A stretch of DNA of 64,000 bases from Nocardia suismassiliense (GTDB taxonomy: Bacteria; Actinomycetota; Actinomycetes; Mycobacteriales; Mycobacteriaceae), in contig NZ_LT985361.1 of assembly GCF_900269665.1 (NCBI RefSeq), positions 4,088,694 through 4,152,693 of the forward strand, in the 5' to 3' direction. The position numbers and the translations under genes are program-made. Below, in pieces: positions 17,112 to 24,795 of the stretch (positions are counted from its first letter, which is position 1; the number at the start of each line of letters is the position of its first letter). The notes below the pieces were generated by a model. That model searched no databases. It was not told the DNA's origin and worked only from the letters and a program-made list of their open reading frames with translations.

Positions 17112-18254
17112 CGCGCGGCGAGCGATGGACCAGCGCAGCACTTCCGACGGCCCCTCGTAGATACGGAAAGCCCGCGCCTCCACCAGGAATCGGGCGACCA
17201 GGTAGTCCTCGCAGACCCCGAGGCCGCCGTGCAGCTGGACGGCGCGGTCGAGCACCCGCCAGACCGCCTCGGAGACGAAGGTTTTCGCGATCGACGCGTC
17301 GTGGCGCGCCTGCGACGAGGTGGGACCCTGTGCGTCGATGGTCTCCGCGGCGGTGCGGATCACGCCGCGCGCGGCGGCGATGTCGATCTCATTGTCCGCG
17401 ACCAAACCCTGAGCCAGGCCGTGCTCGGCGATCGGGATGCCGAAAGATGTTCGGGTACTGATGTGTTCGATGGCGAGCCGGTGCGCGCGCACCGCCAGTC
17501 CGAGCCAGTTCATGCAGAACACCAGCCGGGACGGGGCGAGCCGCACCTGGGCGAGCACCAGTCCCTGGCCGACCTCGCCGAGTACGGCGGAGTCCGGCAC
17601 CAAGCAGTCGACGAAGGTGACCTCACAGTGTCCGCCCGGGGCGCTGGTGTGGTCGAGCGTCGGCATCCGGCGCCCGACCCGCAGACCCGGGTTGTCCTGG
17701 TCCACCAGGAACATCGTCGGCCCGTCGCCGGTGCGCGCGACGCAGATGGTGAACGCGGCTCCCTGCGCGCCCGTGGTGAAATGCTTGGCGCCATTGATGA
17801 CCCAGCCGCCGTCGGTCTCCTCGGCGACCGTCTGCAACATGCCGGGGTCGGAGCCGGCGCCGGGGGCAGGTTCGGTCATCGCGATCGCCGAACGCACCTC
17901 ACCGGACGCCAGCGGCGCGAGGTAGCGCTCCTGTTGCTCAGCGTTCGCTACGTGGGCGAGCAGATGGATGTTGCCGTCGTCGGGCGCCCAGGCGTTCACC
18001 GCGATCGGCCCGAGCAGGCTGGCCCCCGCCGCCTCCAGCACCTGGGCCTGGGCGCGGGTATCCAGGCCGAGCCCGCCGTACTTCGGGTCCGACAGCGGCC
18101 CGAACACCCCCGCCTCCTTGGCCTTCTTCTGCAGGTCGAGGCGCAGCGCGTCGTCCATCACCCGCCCGTCGACGATGACCTCGCGTTCCACCGGAACGAC
18201 CTGGTCACGAATGAACCGGGTGGTCTTGTCCACCAATTGCCCCACAGTCGTCAT
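17097..18254 (-). CDS. Acyl-CoA dehydrogenase
   Basis: 385 residues, usual family length. FAD-binding motifs include AIAMTEPAPGAGSDPG and WVINGAKHFTTGA; the C-terminal helix bundle has QLHGGLGVCEDY and the terminal RIYEGPSEVLRWSIARRAL, where the Glu of YEGPSE is the expected catalytic base. It oxidises an acyl-CoA to the enoyl-CoA and passes electrons to ETF. It is the first gene of the minus-strand run towards ugp and is divergent from the iron-sulfur reductase at 18400; the 145-base gap must hold both promoters. Confidence 0.9.
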   Translation of the reverse strand: MTTVGQLVDKTTRFIRDQVVPVEREVIVDGRVMDDALRLDLQKKAKEAGVFGPLSDPKYGGLGLDTRAQAQVLEAAGASLLGPIAVNAWAPDDGNIHLLAHVANAEQQERYLAPLASGEVRSAIAMTEPAPGAGSDPGMLQTVAEETDGGWVINGAKHFTTGAQGAAFTICVARTGDGPTMFLVDQDNPGLRVGRRMPTLDHTSAPGGHCEVTFVDCLVPDSAVLGEVGQGLVLAQVRLAPSRLVFCMNWLGLAVRAHRLAIEHISTRTSFGIPIAEHGLAQGLVADNEIDIAAARGVIRTAAETIDAQGPTSSQARHDASIAKTFVSEAVWRVLDRAVQLHGGLGVCEDYLVARFLVEARAFRIYEGPSEVLRWSIARRALRNR

Positions 18255-18399
18255 GGCGCAAGTTTCAGGGCGCCACCCCGGCGGCGTCGGCGGCGATAGT
18301 CAACGTCGATTGTGCGAATCGACTGCTGATTCGCCCATCCCGTAGCCAGCCGATGTCCGAGACGGTGAGCGAGAGGACGACCGCAGGTGAGGGGACGAG

Positions 18400-19332
18400 A
18401 TGACAGAGTTTCCGGTACGGGTGTCGGCGCGCCGTGACGAGGCCGAGGGAGTGTTCTCACTCGAATTGGCCGCACCCGACGGCGGAGAGTTGCCGAGCTG
18501 GACGCCCGGTGCGCATATCGATGTGGCAGTAGGCGCCGCGGGTGTCCGGCAATATTCGCTGTGTGGTGATCCGGCGGTGACCGATCGTTGGCGCATCGCT
18601 GTGTTGCACGAGCCGGCCGGTCGAGGCGGCTCGCAGCATCTGCACAGCACTGCGCTACCCGGTAGCATGCTGCGAGTTTCGCTGCCGCGCAACAATTTCG
18701 AGCTCGTTGCGCGCGAGAGCTATGTGTTTGTCGCGGGTGGCATCGGAATTACGCCCATCATGCCGATGCTGGCTGCCGCCGACGCCGCGGGCGCACACTG
18801 GTCGCTGTACTACGGCGGCCGATCCCGCGGGCACATGGCCTTCGCCGACGAGCTCGCGACCACATATCCGGCCGCGCGGCTGCTGCCACAGGATCAGCAC
18901 GGTCTTTTACCCATCGCCGACATCCTCGCCGAGCACAGCGATGCCGTCGTCTATTGCTGTGGACCCGAACCCTTACTCGCGGCGGTGGAGGCGGAGGGGG
19001 CGCGGTGCGGGATACCGGTGCACCTGGAGCGGTTTGTGCCACGACCGATGGAATTCGCGCCGAACGGCTCGTTCGAGGTCCGATTGGCAAGCAGCGGTAG
19101 AACTTTCCGGGTCGGCGCGAATCAGTCCATCGCCGACGTACTGGAGCGGGCCGGCATCGGCCTCGTCACCTCCTGCCGCGAAGGTACGTGCGGTACCTGC
19201 GAAACAGCCGTTCTCGCCGGCGATATCGACCATCGTGATTCGCTACTCACCGCGGCGGAGCAGGATCGTGGCGACACGATGATGCTGTGCGTCTCCCGAG
19301 CGCGGTCGGACCTGCTCGTCCTCGACCTCTGA
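18400..19332 (+). CDS. Phthalate dioxygenase reductase-type oxidoreductase (FMN, NADH, plant-type 2Fe-2S)
   Basis: 310 residues in the order flavin domain (RQYSLCGD), nucleotide-binding domain (VFVAGGIGITP and the later YCCGPEPLL) and C-terminal ferredoxin domain with cluster ligands in CREGTCGTC plus a later Cys (MLCVSR). This order is that of the PDR/VanB family, which moves electrons from NAD(P)H to a Rieske oxygenase or P450. The start ATG follows GAGGGG. No partner oxygenase lies adjacent; the Rieske protein at the right edge is 44 kb away. Confidence 0.88.
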   Translation: MTEFPVRVSARRDEAEGVFSLELAAPDGGELPSWTPGAHIDVAVGAAGVRQYSLCGDPAVTDRWRIAVLHEPAGRGGSQHLHSTALPGSMLRVSLPRNNFELVARESYVFVAGGIGITPIMPMLAAADAAGAHWSLYYGGRSRGHMAFADELATTYPAARLLPQDQHGLLPIADILAEHSDAVVYCCGPEPLLAAVEAEGARCGIPVHLERFVPRPMEFAPNGSFEVRLASSGRTFRVGANQSIADVLERAGIGLVTSCREGTCGTCETAVLAGDIDHRDSLLTAAEQDRGDTMMLCVSRARSDLLVLDL

Positions 19333-19398
19333 CCTGCCGCCGCGGGGTTTCGCTGTGTTGCGGGTGTCGATCGGGCGGATTCGTGCTATCGAGGACGG

Positions 19399-20952
19399 AT
19401 GAAGCCGACTCGGTCGTCGTATGACGTGGTGGTTGTGGGTGGTGGTCACAATGGGTTGGTGGCCGCCGCGTATTTGGGGCGGGCCGGACGGTCGGTGCTG
19501 GTGTTGGAGCGGCAGGCGCGTACGGGGGGTGCGGCGGTGTCGGCCTCGGTGTTCGACGGGGTGGGTGCGCGGTTGTCCCGGTATTCGTACCTGGTGAGTT
19601 TGTTGCCGCGGCAGATCATCGATGAGCTGGGGCTGGCGTTCGTGACGCGGCGGCGGCGGATCTCGTCGTACACGCCGGTGAAGGCGGGTGGGCTGCTGGT
19701 GGATACCGGGTCGGCGGAGCGTACGCGCGAGAGTTTTGTGCGGCTCACCGGTTCGGATCAGGATTTCGTTGCGTGGCAACGGTTTTACGCGAGGACGGGA
19801 CGGCTGGCTGAGCGGGTGTTTCCCACGCTGACGCGTCCGTTGCCGTCACCCGCGGAGCTGCGCCGAGTGGTCGACGACGACTTCGCCTGGACCGCGTTGT
19901 TCGAACGGCCGCTGGGGGAGCTCATCGAGTCGGAGTTCGTCGACGACACGGTGCGCGGTGTCGTGCTCACCGACGCGTTGATCGGCACGTTCACTCAGGC
20001 GCACGATTCGACGCTGCGCCAGAATCGCTGCTTCCTGTATCACGTGATCGGTAATGGCACGGGGGACTGGGATGTGCCGGTGGGTGGCATGGGCGCGCTC
20101 ACCGATGCGCTCGCGGACGCGGCCCGCGCTGCGGGCGCGGAAATTGTCACCGACTGCCCGGTCACCGGGATCGAAACCGACGGCCGCGCGGCGGAAGTGA
20201 GCTACCAGGACGGGGTGGTCGGCGCGGGCCACGTGCTGGTGAACGCCGCGCCGCACGAGCTCGCCCGGCTGCTGGGCGCACCGGCGGAACCGAAACCCGA
20301 AGGCGCGCAACTGAAAATAAACATGCTGCTCACCAGACTGCCCCGGCTGCGGGACAGTTCGGTGGATCCGAGGGAAGCGTTCGCCGGGACTTTCCACATC
20401 GGCGAGTCTTATTCGCAGCTGGACCGGGCCTACGGCGAGGCCGCGATCGGCCGGATCCCGTCGGCACCGCCGTCGGAGATCTACTGTCACACACTGACCG
20501 ACCCGTCGATCCTGTCCCCGGAGCTGGCCGCACAGGGCGCCCACACCCTCACCCTGTTCGGATTGCACACACCAACAAAGCTTTTCGCCAAGGACCCAGC
20601 GGGTGTAAAGGCCGAACTCGTGAAAGCGACCATCGCCCAGCTGGATTCGGTGCTCGCCGAGCCGATCAGCGAGTGTCTGGCCGCGGACGAGCACGGTGCA
20701 CCGTGTCTCGAGGCGAAGACCCCGCTCGACCTCGAACAGGAGGTCGGCCTCCCCGGCGGCCATATCTTCCACCGCGACTTGGCTTTCCCCTACTGCCCCG
20801 ACGACGACGCGACCGATCCGGCCGTGCGCTGGGGCGTCTCGACCGGCCACCGCAATGTGTTCCTGTGCGGCGCGGGCGCGGTCCGAGGCGGCGGTGTCAG
20901 CGGCATCCCCGGTCACAATGCCGCCATGGCCGTCCTCGAGCCGCACCCGTAA
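19399..20952 (+). CDS. FAD-dependent oxidoreductase, phytoene-desaturase/PYROXD2-like
   Basis: 517 residues. The N-terminus has the dinucleotide-binding motif VVVVGGGHNGLVAAAYLGRAG. The C-terminus has the family's terminal FAD motif (NVFLCGAGAVRGGGVSGIPG followed by HNAA). It resembles actinobacterial PYROXD2-like proteins of the carotenoid-desaturase superfamily. No carotenoid genes lie nearby, so pigment synthesis is not supported and the substrate is unknown. It follows the reductase by 66 bases on the same strand. The codons at its 5' end are less GC-biased than those of its neighbours. Confidence 0.82.
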   Translation: MKPTRSSYDVVVVGGGHNGLVAAAYLGRAGRSVLVLERQARTGGAAVSASVFDGVGARLSRYSYLVSLLPRQIIDELGLAFVTRRRRISSYTPVKAGGLLVDTGSAERTRESFVRLTGSDQDFVAWQRFYARTGRLAERVFPTLTRPLPSPAELRRVVDDDFAWTALFERPLGELIESEFVDDTVRGVVLTDALIGTFTQAHDSTLRQNRCFLYHVIGNGTGDWDVPVGGMGALTDALADAARAAGAEIVTDCPVTGIETDGRAAEVSYQDGVVGAGHVLVNAAPHELARLLGAPAEPKPEGAQLKINMLLTRLPRLRDSSVDPREAFAGTFHIGESYSQLDRAYGEAAIGRIPSAPPSEIYCHTLTDPSILSPELAAQGAHTLTLFGLHTPTKLFAKDPAGVKAELVKATIAQLDSVLAEPISECLAADEHGAPCLEAKTPLDLEQEVGLPGGHIFHRDLAFPYCPDDDATDPAVRWGVSTGHRNVFLCGAGAVRGGGVSGIPGHNAAMAVLEPHP

Positions 20953-20954
20953 CG

Positions 20955-21938
20955 TCAGACCTTCGGGGCCAGCGCGATCTTCGCGCTGCGTCCCGGGCTC
21001 TCGGTGGCCACGGCCGCGTCGGCCGCCGAATCCAACGAGTAGGTAGCTTCGACATCGAGCCGAAGCACCCCCTGCGCCGCTGCGGACACGAGTTCGCCGA
21101 TCAACCGCCTGCGGTCCTCGGCCGAGGTCTCCTCGATCCGCTTGGAACCCCAGAAACCCTTCACCACAATCTGCTTGAAGATGAGTTCGCCGGGACCGAG
21201 CGTCAACGGCTGACCGGACAGCGCACCGAACGAGATCAGCTGCCCCTTGGGTGCGAGCAAGGCCATCGCATCGCTGGCCGCCCGCCCACCGACCTGATCG
21301 ACGGCACGTACGATCGGCGCGCCGGAGGTGGCGGCGACGGCCTCGTCCCGCCAGCCCTCGGCCTCCGTGTCGAACACCGGCTCGAAGCCCGCCGAGCGCA
21401 AGGCCTCGACCGATTTCGGCCCGCGCACCAGGTTGAGCACGTTGATACCGCGTTGCCGCGCAAGCACATTGACCAGCCGTCCGACCGCGCCGTTCGCCGC
21501 GTTGACGGCGATCCAGTCACCCGCAGCCACCTCGAGATCCTCCAGCAGCATCAGCGCGCTGAGCGGCATGGCGAGCAACTGGGCGGCGGTCTCGTCGGAC
21601 ACCGCACCCGGCACCGGCACCACCTGAGCGGCCTTGACGACGAAATAGTCGGCCCACACGTTCTGCGCGCCGGACACGGTAACCCGTTGCCCGACAGTCA
21701 ATCCGGTCACCCCGGCGCCGAGCGCGTCGACCCGGCCGACCCCTTCGGTCCCCGGGATCGCGGGCAGCGGCGGCTTGTAGCCGTACACCCCGCGCACGAT
21801 CGCCAGGTCGTGATTGTGGATCGGCGCGAGGACCAGCTCGAGCCGCACCTCACCCTCGCCCGGTTCGGGCAGCGGCCGTTCCGCCACGGTCAGTACGTCT
21901 TTGGGCTCGCCGAAACTCTCGATGACTACCGCACGCAT
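20955..21938 (-). CDS. Zinc-binding-family alcohol dehydrogenase/quinone oxidoreductase (MDR)
   Basis: 327 residues. A GroES-like N-terminal domain is followed by a Rossmann domain with a modified dinucleotide motif (NAANGAVGRLVNVLARQRG). No catalytic or structural zinc cysteines are present, so this is the ETR/quinone-reductase branch of the medium-chain dehydrogenases. It likely reduces an enoyl or quinone substrate with NADPH. It lies 15 bases behind ohr, so it belongs to the ohrR-ohr operon and may remove electrophiles formed during peroxide stress. Confidence 0.83.
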   Translation of the reverse strand: MRAVVIESFGEPKDVLTVAERPLPEPGEGEVRLELVLAPIHNHDLAIVRGVYGYKPPLPAIPGTEGVGRVDALGAGVTGLTVGQRVTVSGAQNVWADYFVVKAAQVVPVPGAVSDETAAQLLAMPLSALMLLEDLEVAAGDWIAVNAANGAVGRLVNVLARQRGINVLNLVRGPKSVEALRSAGFEPVFDTEAEGWRDEAVAATSGAPIVRAVDQVGGRAASDAMALLAPKGQLISFGALSGQPLTLGPGELIFKQIVVKGFWGSKRIEETSAEDRRRLIGELVSAAAQGVLRLDVEATYSLDSAADAAVATESPGRSAKIALAPKV

Positions 21939-21953
21939 GCTTTGCTCCTTCGT

Positions 21954-22376
21954 TCAGTCTTCGGCGACAACGACGTCGACGTCGATGTTGCCGCGGGTGG
22001 CGTTGGAGTACGGGCACACCTGGTGCGCCTTGTCGGCGAGGGCTTGGGCTTCCTCGCGGGACAGATGCGGCAGCGACACCTCGAGGGTGACCGCCAGGGC
22101 GAACCCGCCCGCGTCGTTCGGTCCGATGCCGACCTTCGCGCCGACGGCGGAGTCGTCGATGTTCGCCTTGGCCTGCTTGCCGACCAGCCGCAACGCCGAA
22201 TGGAAGCAGGCCGCGTAACCCGCCGCGAACAGCTGCTCGGGATTGGTGCCCTGGCCGCTGCCGCCCATTTCCTTGGGCGCGGCCAGGTCGACGTCGACCT
22301 TGCCGTCGGTGGTGCGCGCGTGTCCGTTGCGGCCGTCGCCGGTCGCCAGGGCTTCCGCGGTGTAGAGGATCTGCAT
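21954..22376 (-). CDS. ohr: Organic hydroperoxide resistance peroxidase Ohr
   Basis: 140 residues, full length for Ohr. The two catalytic cysteines are Cys57 (AACFHSAL) and Cys121 (QVCPYSNATRGN); the Ohr-specific NPEQLFAAGYAACF is intact. It reduces organic and fatty-acid hydroperoxides with lipoylated partners. It starts 2 bases after the ohrR stop. Confidence 0.95.
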   Translation of the reverse strand: MQILYTAEALATGDGRNGHARTTDGKVDVDLAAPKEMGGSGQGTNPEQLFAAGYAACFHSALRLVGKQAKANIDDSAVGAKVGIGPNDAGGFALAVTLEVSLPHLSREEAQALADKAHQVCPYSNATRGNIDVDVVVAED

Positions 22377-22378
22377 GT

Positions 22379-22843
22379 CTATTCTCCTTCGTTCGATGAA
22401 GCCGGCAGTTCGCTGGCTGCAGCCAGTGCGACGGTGAGCCTGCGCAGCGTTTCGCGCAGCGCCAGGAACTCGTCCATGGACAGGCCGCAGGCCGCGGCCA
22501 TTTCGGCCGGTATATCGCGGGCCTGGGCCCGCAGCTCGCGCCCGCGTTCGGTGAGCTGGATATCGACGCGTCGTTCATCGGCGGCCGAGCGCCTGCGCTG
22601 CACCAGGCCCGCCGCCTCCAGCCGCTTGAGCAGCGGAGACAGCGTGCCGGAATCCAACGCGAGCGCCTGGCACACCTCGCCGACGCTACGCCCGTCCCGT
22701 TCCCACAGGGCGAGCATCACCAGGTACTGCGGGTAGGTCAGCCCGAGCCGTTCCAGCTTCGGCCGGTAGACCGCGGTCATCGCCCGGGATGCCGCGTACA
22801 GCGGGAAGCAGATCTGCTCATCGAGGGTCAGATGATCGGTCAT
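22379..22843 (-). CDS. ohrR: MarR-family organic peroxide sensor OhrR
   Basis: 154 residues from the chosen ATG. The sensing cysteine is at position 12 (DEQICFPLYAASRAM), as in OhrR. The winged helix contains LALDSGTLSPLLKRLEAAGLV and the wing RSAADERRVDI. Oxidation of Cys12 by organic peroxide releases DNA. A TTG seven codons upstream is also in frame but unlikely. It is the first gene of ohrR-ohr-oxidoreductase, with a palindromic operator 27-36 bases upstream, so it represses its own operon. Confidence 0.93.
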   Translation of the reverse strand: MTDHLTLDEQICFPLYAASRAMTAVYRPKLERLGLTYPQYLVMLALWERDGRSVGEVCQALALDSGTLSPLLKRLEAAGLVQRRRSAADERRVDIQLTERGRELRAQARDIPAEMAAACGLSMDEFLALRETLRRLTVALAAASELPASSNEGE

Positions 22844-22862
22844 GTCCAACAACGTAGTCCGC

Positions 22863-22886
22863 AATTATATTGTGCACAACCAATCT
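22863..22886. promoter_or_regulatory. OhrR operator
   Basis: The core TTGTGCACAA (22870-22879) is a perfect 10-bp palindrome set in an AT-rich context (AATTATA on one side, CCAATCT on the other). This matches the AT-flanked TTGTGCACAA-type OhrR boxes of other bacteria. It lies just upstream of ohrR, where binding would block the promoter. The regulator is inferred from proximity and core match. Confidence 0.75.
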
Positions 22887-22890
22887 GGCG

Positions 22891-22964
22891 GTGTTCCCGG
22901 TCACTGCCTGCGATGTCGAAGGATGCTGTGTTCCCGGTCACCGCCTGGAACGACGAAAGATGTA
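22891..22964. repeat. Two tandem 37-bp imperfect direct repeats
   Basis: Copies at 22891-22927 and 22928-22964 both begin GTGTTCCCGGTCAC and share GATG endings, with several substitutions between. They lie beside the OhrR operator, in the gap between divergent ohrR and the methyltransferase gene. No protein is encoded. Confidence 0.7.
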
Positions 22965-23002
22965 GAGTGTCGGAGCCCACTGGGCTGGCGAGAAGCGCCC
23001 TC

Positions 23003-23024
23003 CGCGCGTTCGGCGGAACGCGCG
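23003..23024. other. Perfect 9-bp stem, 4-base loop inverted repeat
   Basis: CGCGCGTTC (23003-23011) and GAACGCGCG (23016-23024) form a perfect stem with loop GGCG. It lies 108 bases upstream of the methyltransferase start, within the divergent intergenic region. It could be an operator or a leader hairpin; position alone does not decide. Confidence 0.4.
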
Positions 23025-23131
23025 ACTCGTGTCCAATCTGACTCTTCGGTGTTTATGTCGTAATTCGCCGACGCGGGCCCTTGGACGCTTGTACAGTCAG
23101 CCGCAAGTACCACCTCTCGAGGAGCCGCATC

Positions 23132-23929
23132 ATGGTCCGCGAAAGCGATCGGCTGATCCGCACCGATGTACCGCATTCCGCACGAATCTGGAATTACTGG
23201 CTCGGTGGTCAGGACTTTTACGAAGTCGATCGGATAGCCGGTGAGTCGGGGGAATCGGTGTATCCCGAAATCGGCACCATGGCGCGGCAATCGCGCCGGT
23301 ACTTGATACGGGTGGTGCGTTACCTCGCCGCCGAGTGCGGCATCCGCCAGTTCCTCGACGTCGGCACCGGTCTGCCCACCATGCAGAACACGCACGAGGT
23401 CGCACAGGGTGTCGCGCCCGACTCCAAGATCGTCTACGTGGACAACGATCCGCTCGTCCTCGCCCATGCCCGCGCGTTGTTGATCAATACGACCGACGAA
23501 GGCGTGACCGCTCTGATAGAAGCGGATTTCCACAACACCGATCAGGTCGTCACCGAGGCGCGCAACATTCTGAACTTCAACAAACCGATTGCCGTGATGT
23601 TCATGGGCGTTCTCGGCCACGCACGCACCTGGGACGACGTTATCCGGATCACCGGCGCGCTGCAGGAAGCCATTCCGTCCGGAAGCTATTTCGCGATGTA
23701 CGAGGGCACCAACGAAGATCCCCGGCTGGTTCGCCTTTCGGATTACTACTCCAAAACCGGCGCCGTTCCGTACTATGTGCGCAGCGTCGACCAGGTCCGC
23801 GAAGTCTTCAAGAATCTCGAACTCGTGCCGCCCGGCATCGTTGCGGTCAATCACTGGCACCCCGACAACCCAGAGGCCGCGAACGAACCGCCCTCGGCCG
23901 CATGGGGCGGCGTCGGCCGCAAAACCTAG
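23132..23929 (+). CDS. SAM-dependent methyltransferase, SAV2177/DUF574 family
   Basis: 265 residues. The family hallmark near the N-terminus is ARIWNYWLGGQDFYEVD, followed by the SAM-binding FLDVGTGLPTMQNTHEVAQ and VYVDNDPLVLAHARAL. These methyltransferases are abundant in actinomycetes and their substrates are largely unknown. The ATG was chosen because GAGGAG lies just upstream and the conserved region follows at once. The stop is TAG and overlaps the stop of the convergent IclR gene by 4 bases. Confidence 0.88.
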   Translation: MVRESDRLIRTDVPHSARIWNYWLGGQDFYEVDRIAGESGESVYPEIGTMARQSRRYLIRVVRYLAAECGIRQFLDVGTGLPTMQNTHEVAQGVAPDSKIVYVDNDPLVLAHARALLINTTDEGVTALIEADFHNTDQVVTEARNILNFNKPIAVMFMGVLGHARTWDDVIRITGALQEAIPSGSYFAMYEGTNEDPRLVRLSDYYSKTGAVPYYVRSVDQVREVFKNLELVPPGIVAVNHWHPDNPEAANEPPSAAWGGVGRKT

Positions 23930-24708
23930 GTGACCCGGCCGCCGATGCGATGCGTGAGGCTGTCCGCGGTGATCCGCACCCGCCCGGCCAGCGGCGCCCA
24001 GTCGGCCGGGCACGGCGTGGCCTCGCAGTGATGGCGCAGCGTGACGCTGATCGCCGCGATCGGGCGCTGGTTGTGGTCGAAGACGGGATAGGCCACCGAG
24101 GCGAAACCCGGTGTCACATGGCCGTCTTCGCACGCCCAGCCGCGCTTGCGCTCGGTGGCCAGGATGCTGCGCAGCGACGCCAGCGAATTGGGTCCGCGCT
24201 CGGTACGGCGGACGAACGACGACGCCGAGGGGAACAGCGCGCGGATCTGCGCGGCAGGCAGGTAGGCGAGGATCGCCCGGCCACAGGCCGTCAGATGCGC
24301 GGGCAGCCGCACCCCCACATTGGTGACCAGTGTTTCCGGCCGCGACGGGCGTTCCTTGATGAGATACAGCAATTCGTTGCCGTGCAGCACCCCGAGGTGC
24401 GCGTTGTGACCGACCTCCTCGACCAGTTCGCGCAGCAGCGGCCCGGCCAGCCGCTCCAGCGGATCGTGGCGCAGATACGCGGAGCCGAGTTCGAACGCGG
24501 CGATGCCGAGCCCGTAGCGGCGCTCGCTGGGCAGCCGGGTGACGAAACGGGCCGCCTCCAGCTCGCCGAGCAGGTGGTATGTGGTGGACCGGGGCAGCCC
24601 GAGTTCGCGCGCGATCGTCGAGGCGGAGATGGGTCCGGCCCGGCCCGCGAGTAGTTGCAACACCGCCAAGCCGCGGCGCAACGCCGGGACGTCGCTGCTC
24701 GTTCCCAT
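23926..24708 (-). CDS. IclR-family transcriptional regulator, probable hut regulator
   Basis: 260 residues: an N-terminal winged helix (ISASTIARELGLPRSTTYHLLGELE) and a C-terminal IclR effector domain with AHLTACGRAILAYLP. It is transcribed divergently from hutH, 87 bases away, which makes it the likely regulator of the histidine-utilisation genes. The effector is not known; urocanate or a later intermediate would be usual. The convergent overlap with the methyltransferase is only at the stop codons. Confidence 0.88.
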   Translation of the reverse strand: MGTSSDVPALRRGLAVLQLLAGRAGPISASTIARELGLPRSTTYHLLGELEAARFVTRLPSERRYGLGIAAFELGSAYLRHDPLERLAGPLLRELVEEVGHNAHLGVLHGNELLYLIKERPSRPETLVTNVGVRLPAHLTACGRAILAYLPAAQIRALFPSASSFVRRTERGPNSLASLRSILATERKRGWACEDGHVTPGFASVAYPVFDHNQRPIAAISVTLRHHCEATPCPADWAPLAGRVRITADSLTHRIGGRVT

Positions 24709-24795
24709 GCCATCTCCTCGGCGAGTCTTGGATATCAGACAGATTCGGACCGACCCTCATTCTCCACTGCCCGCCGCGACGGTGGAATGGTGCCC

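Noticed and set aside
19399..20952. Phytoene desaturase for carotenoid synthesis
   Set aside because: No phytoene synthase, cyclase or other carotenoid gene is nearby, and the sequence is nearer to general PYROXD2-like flavoproteins.
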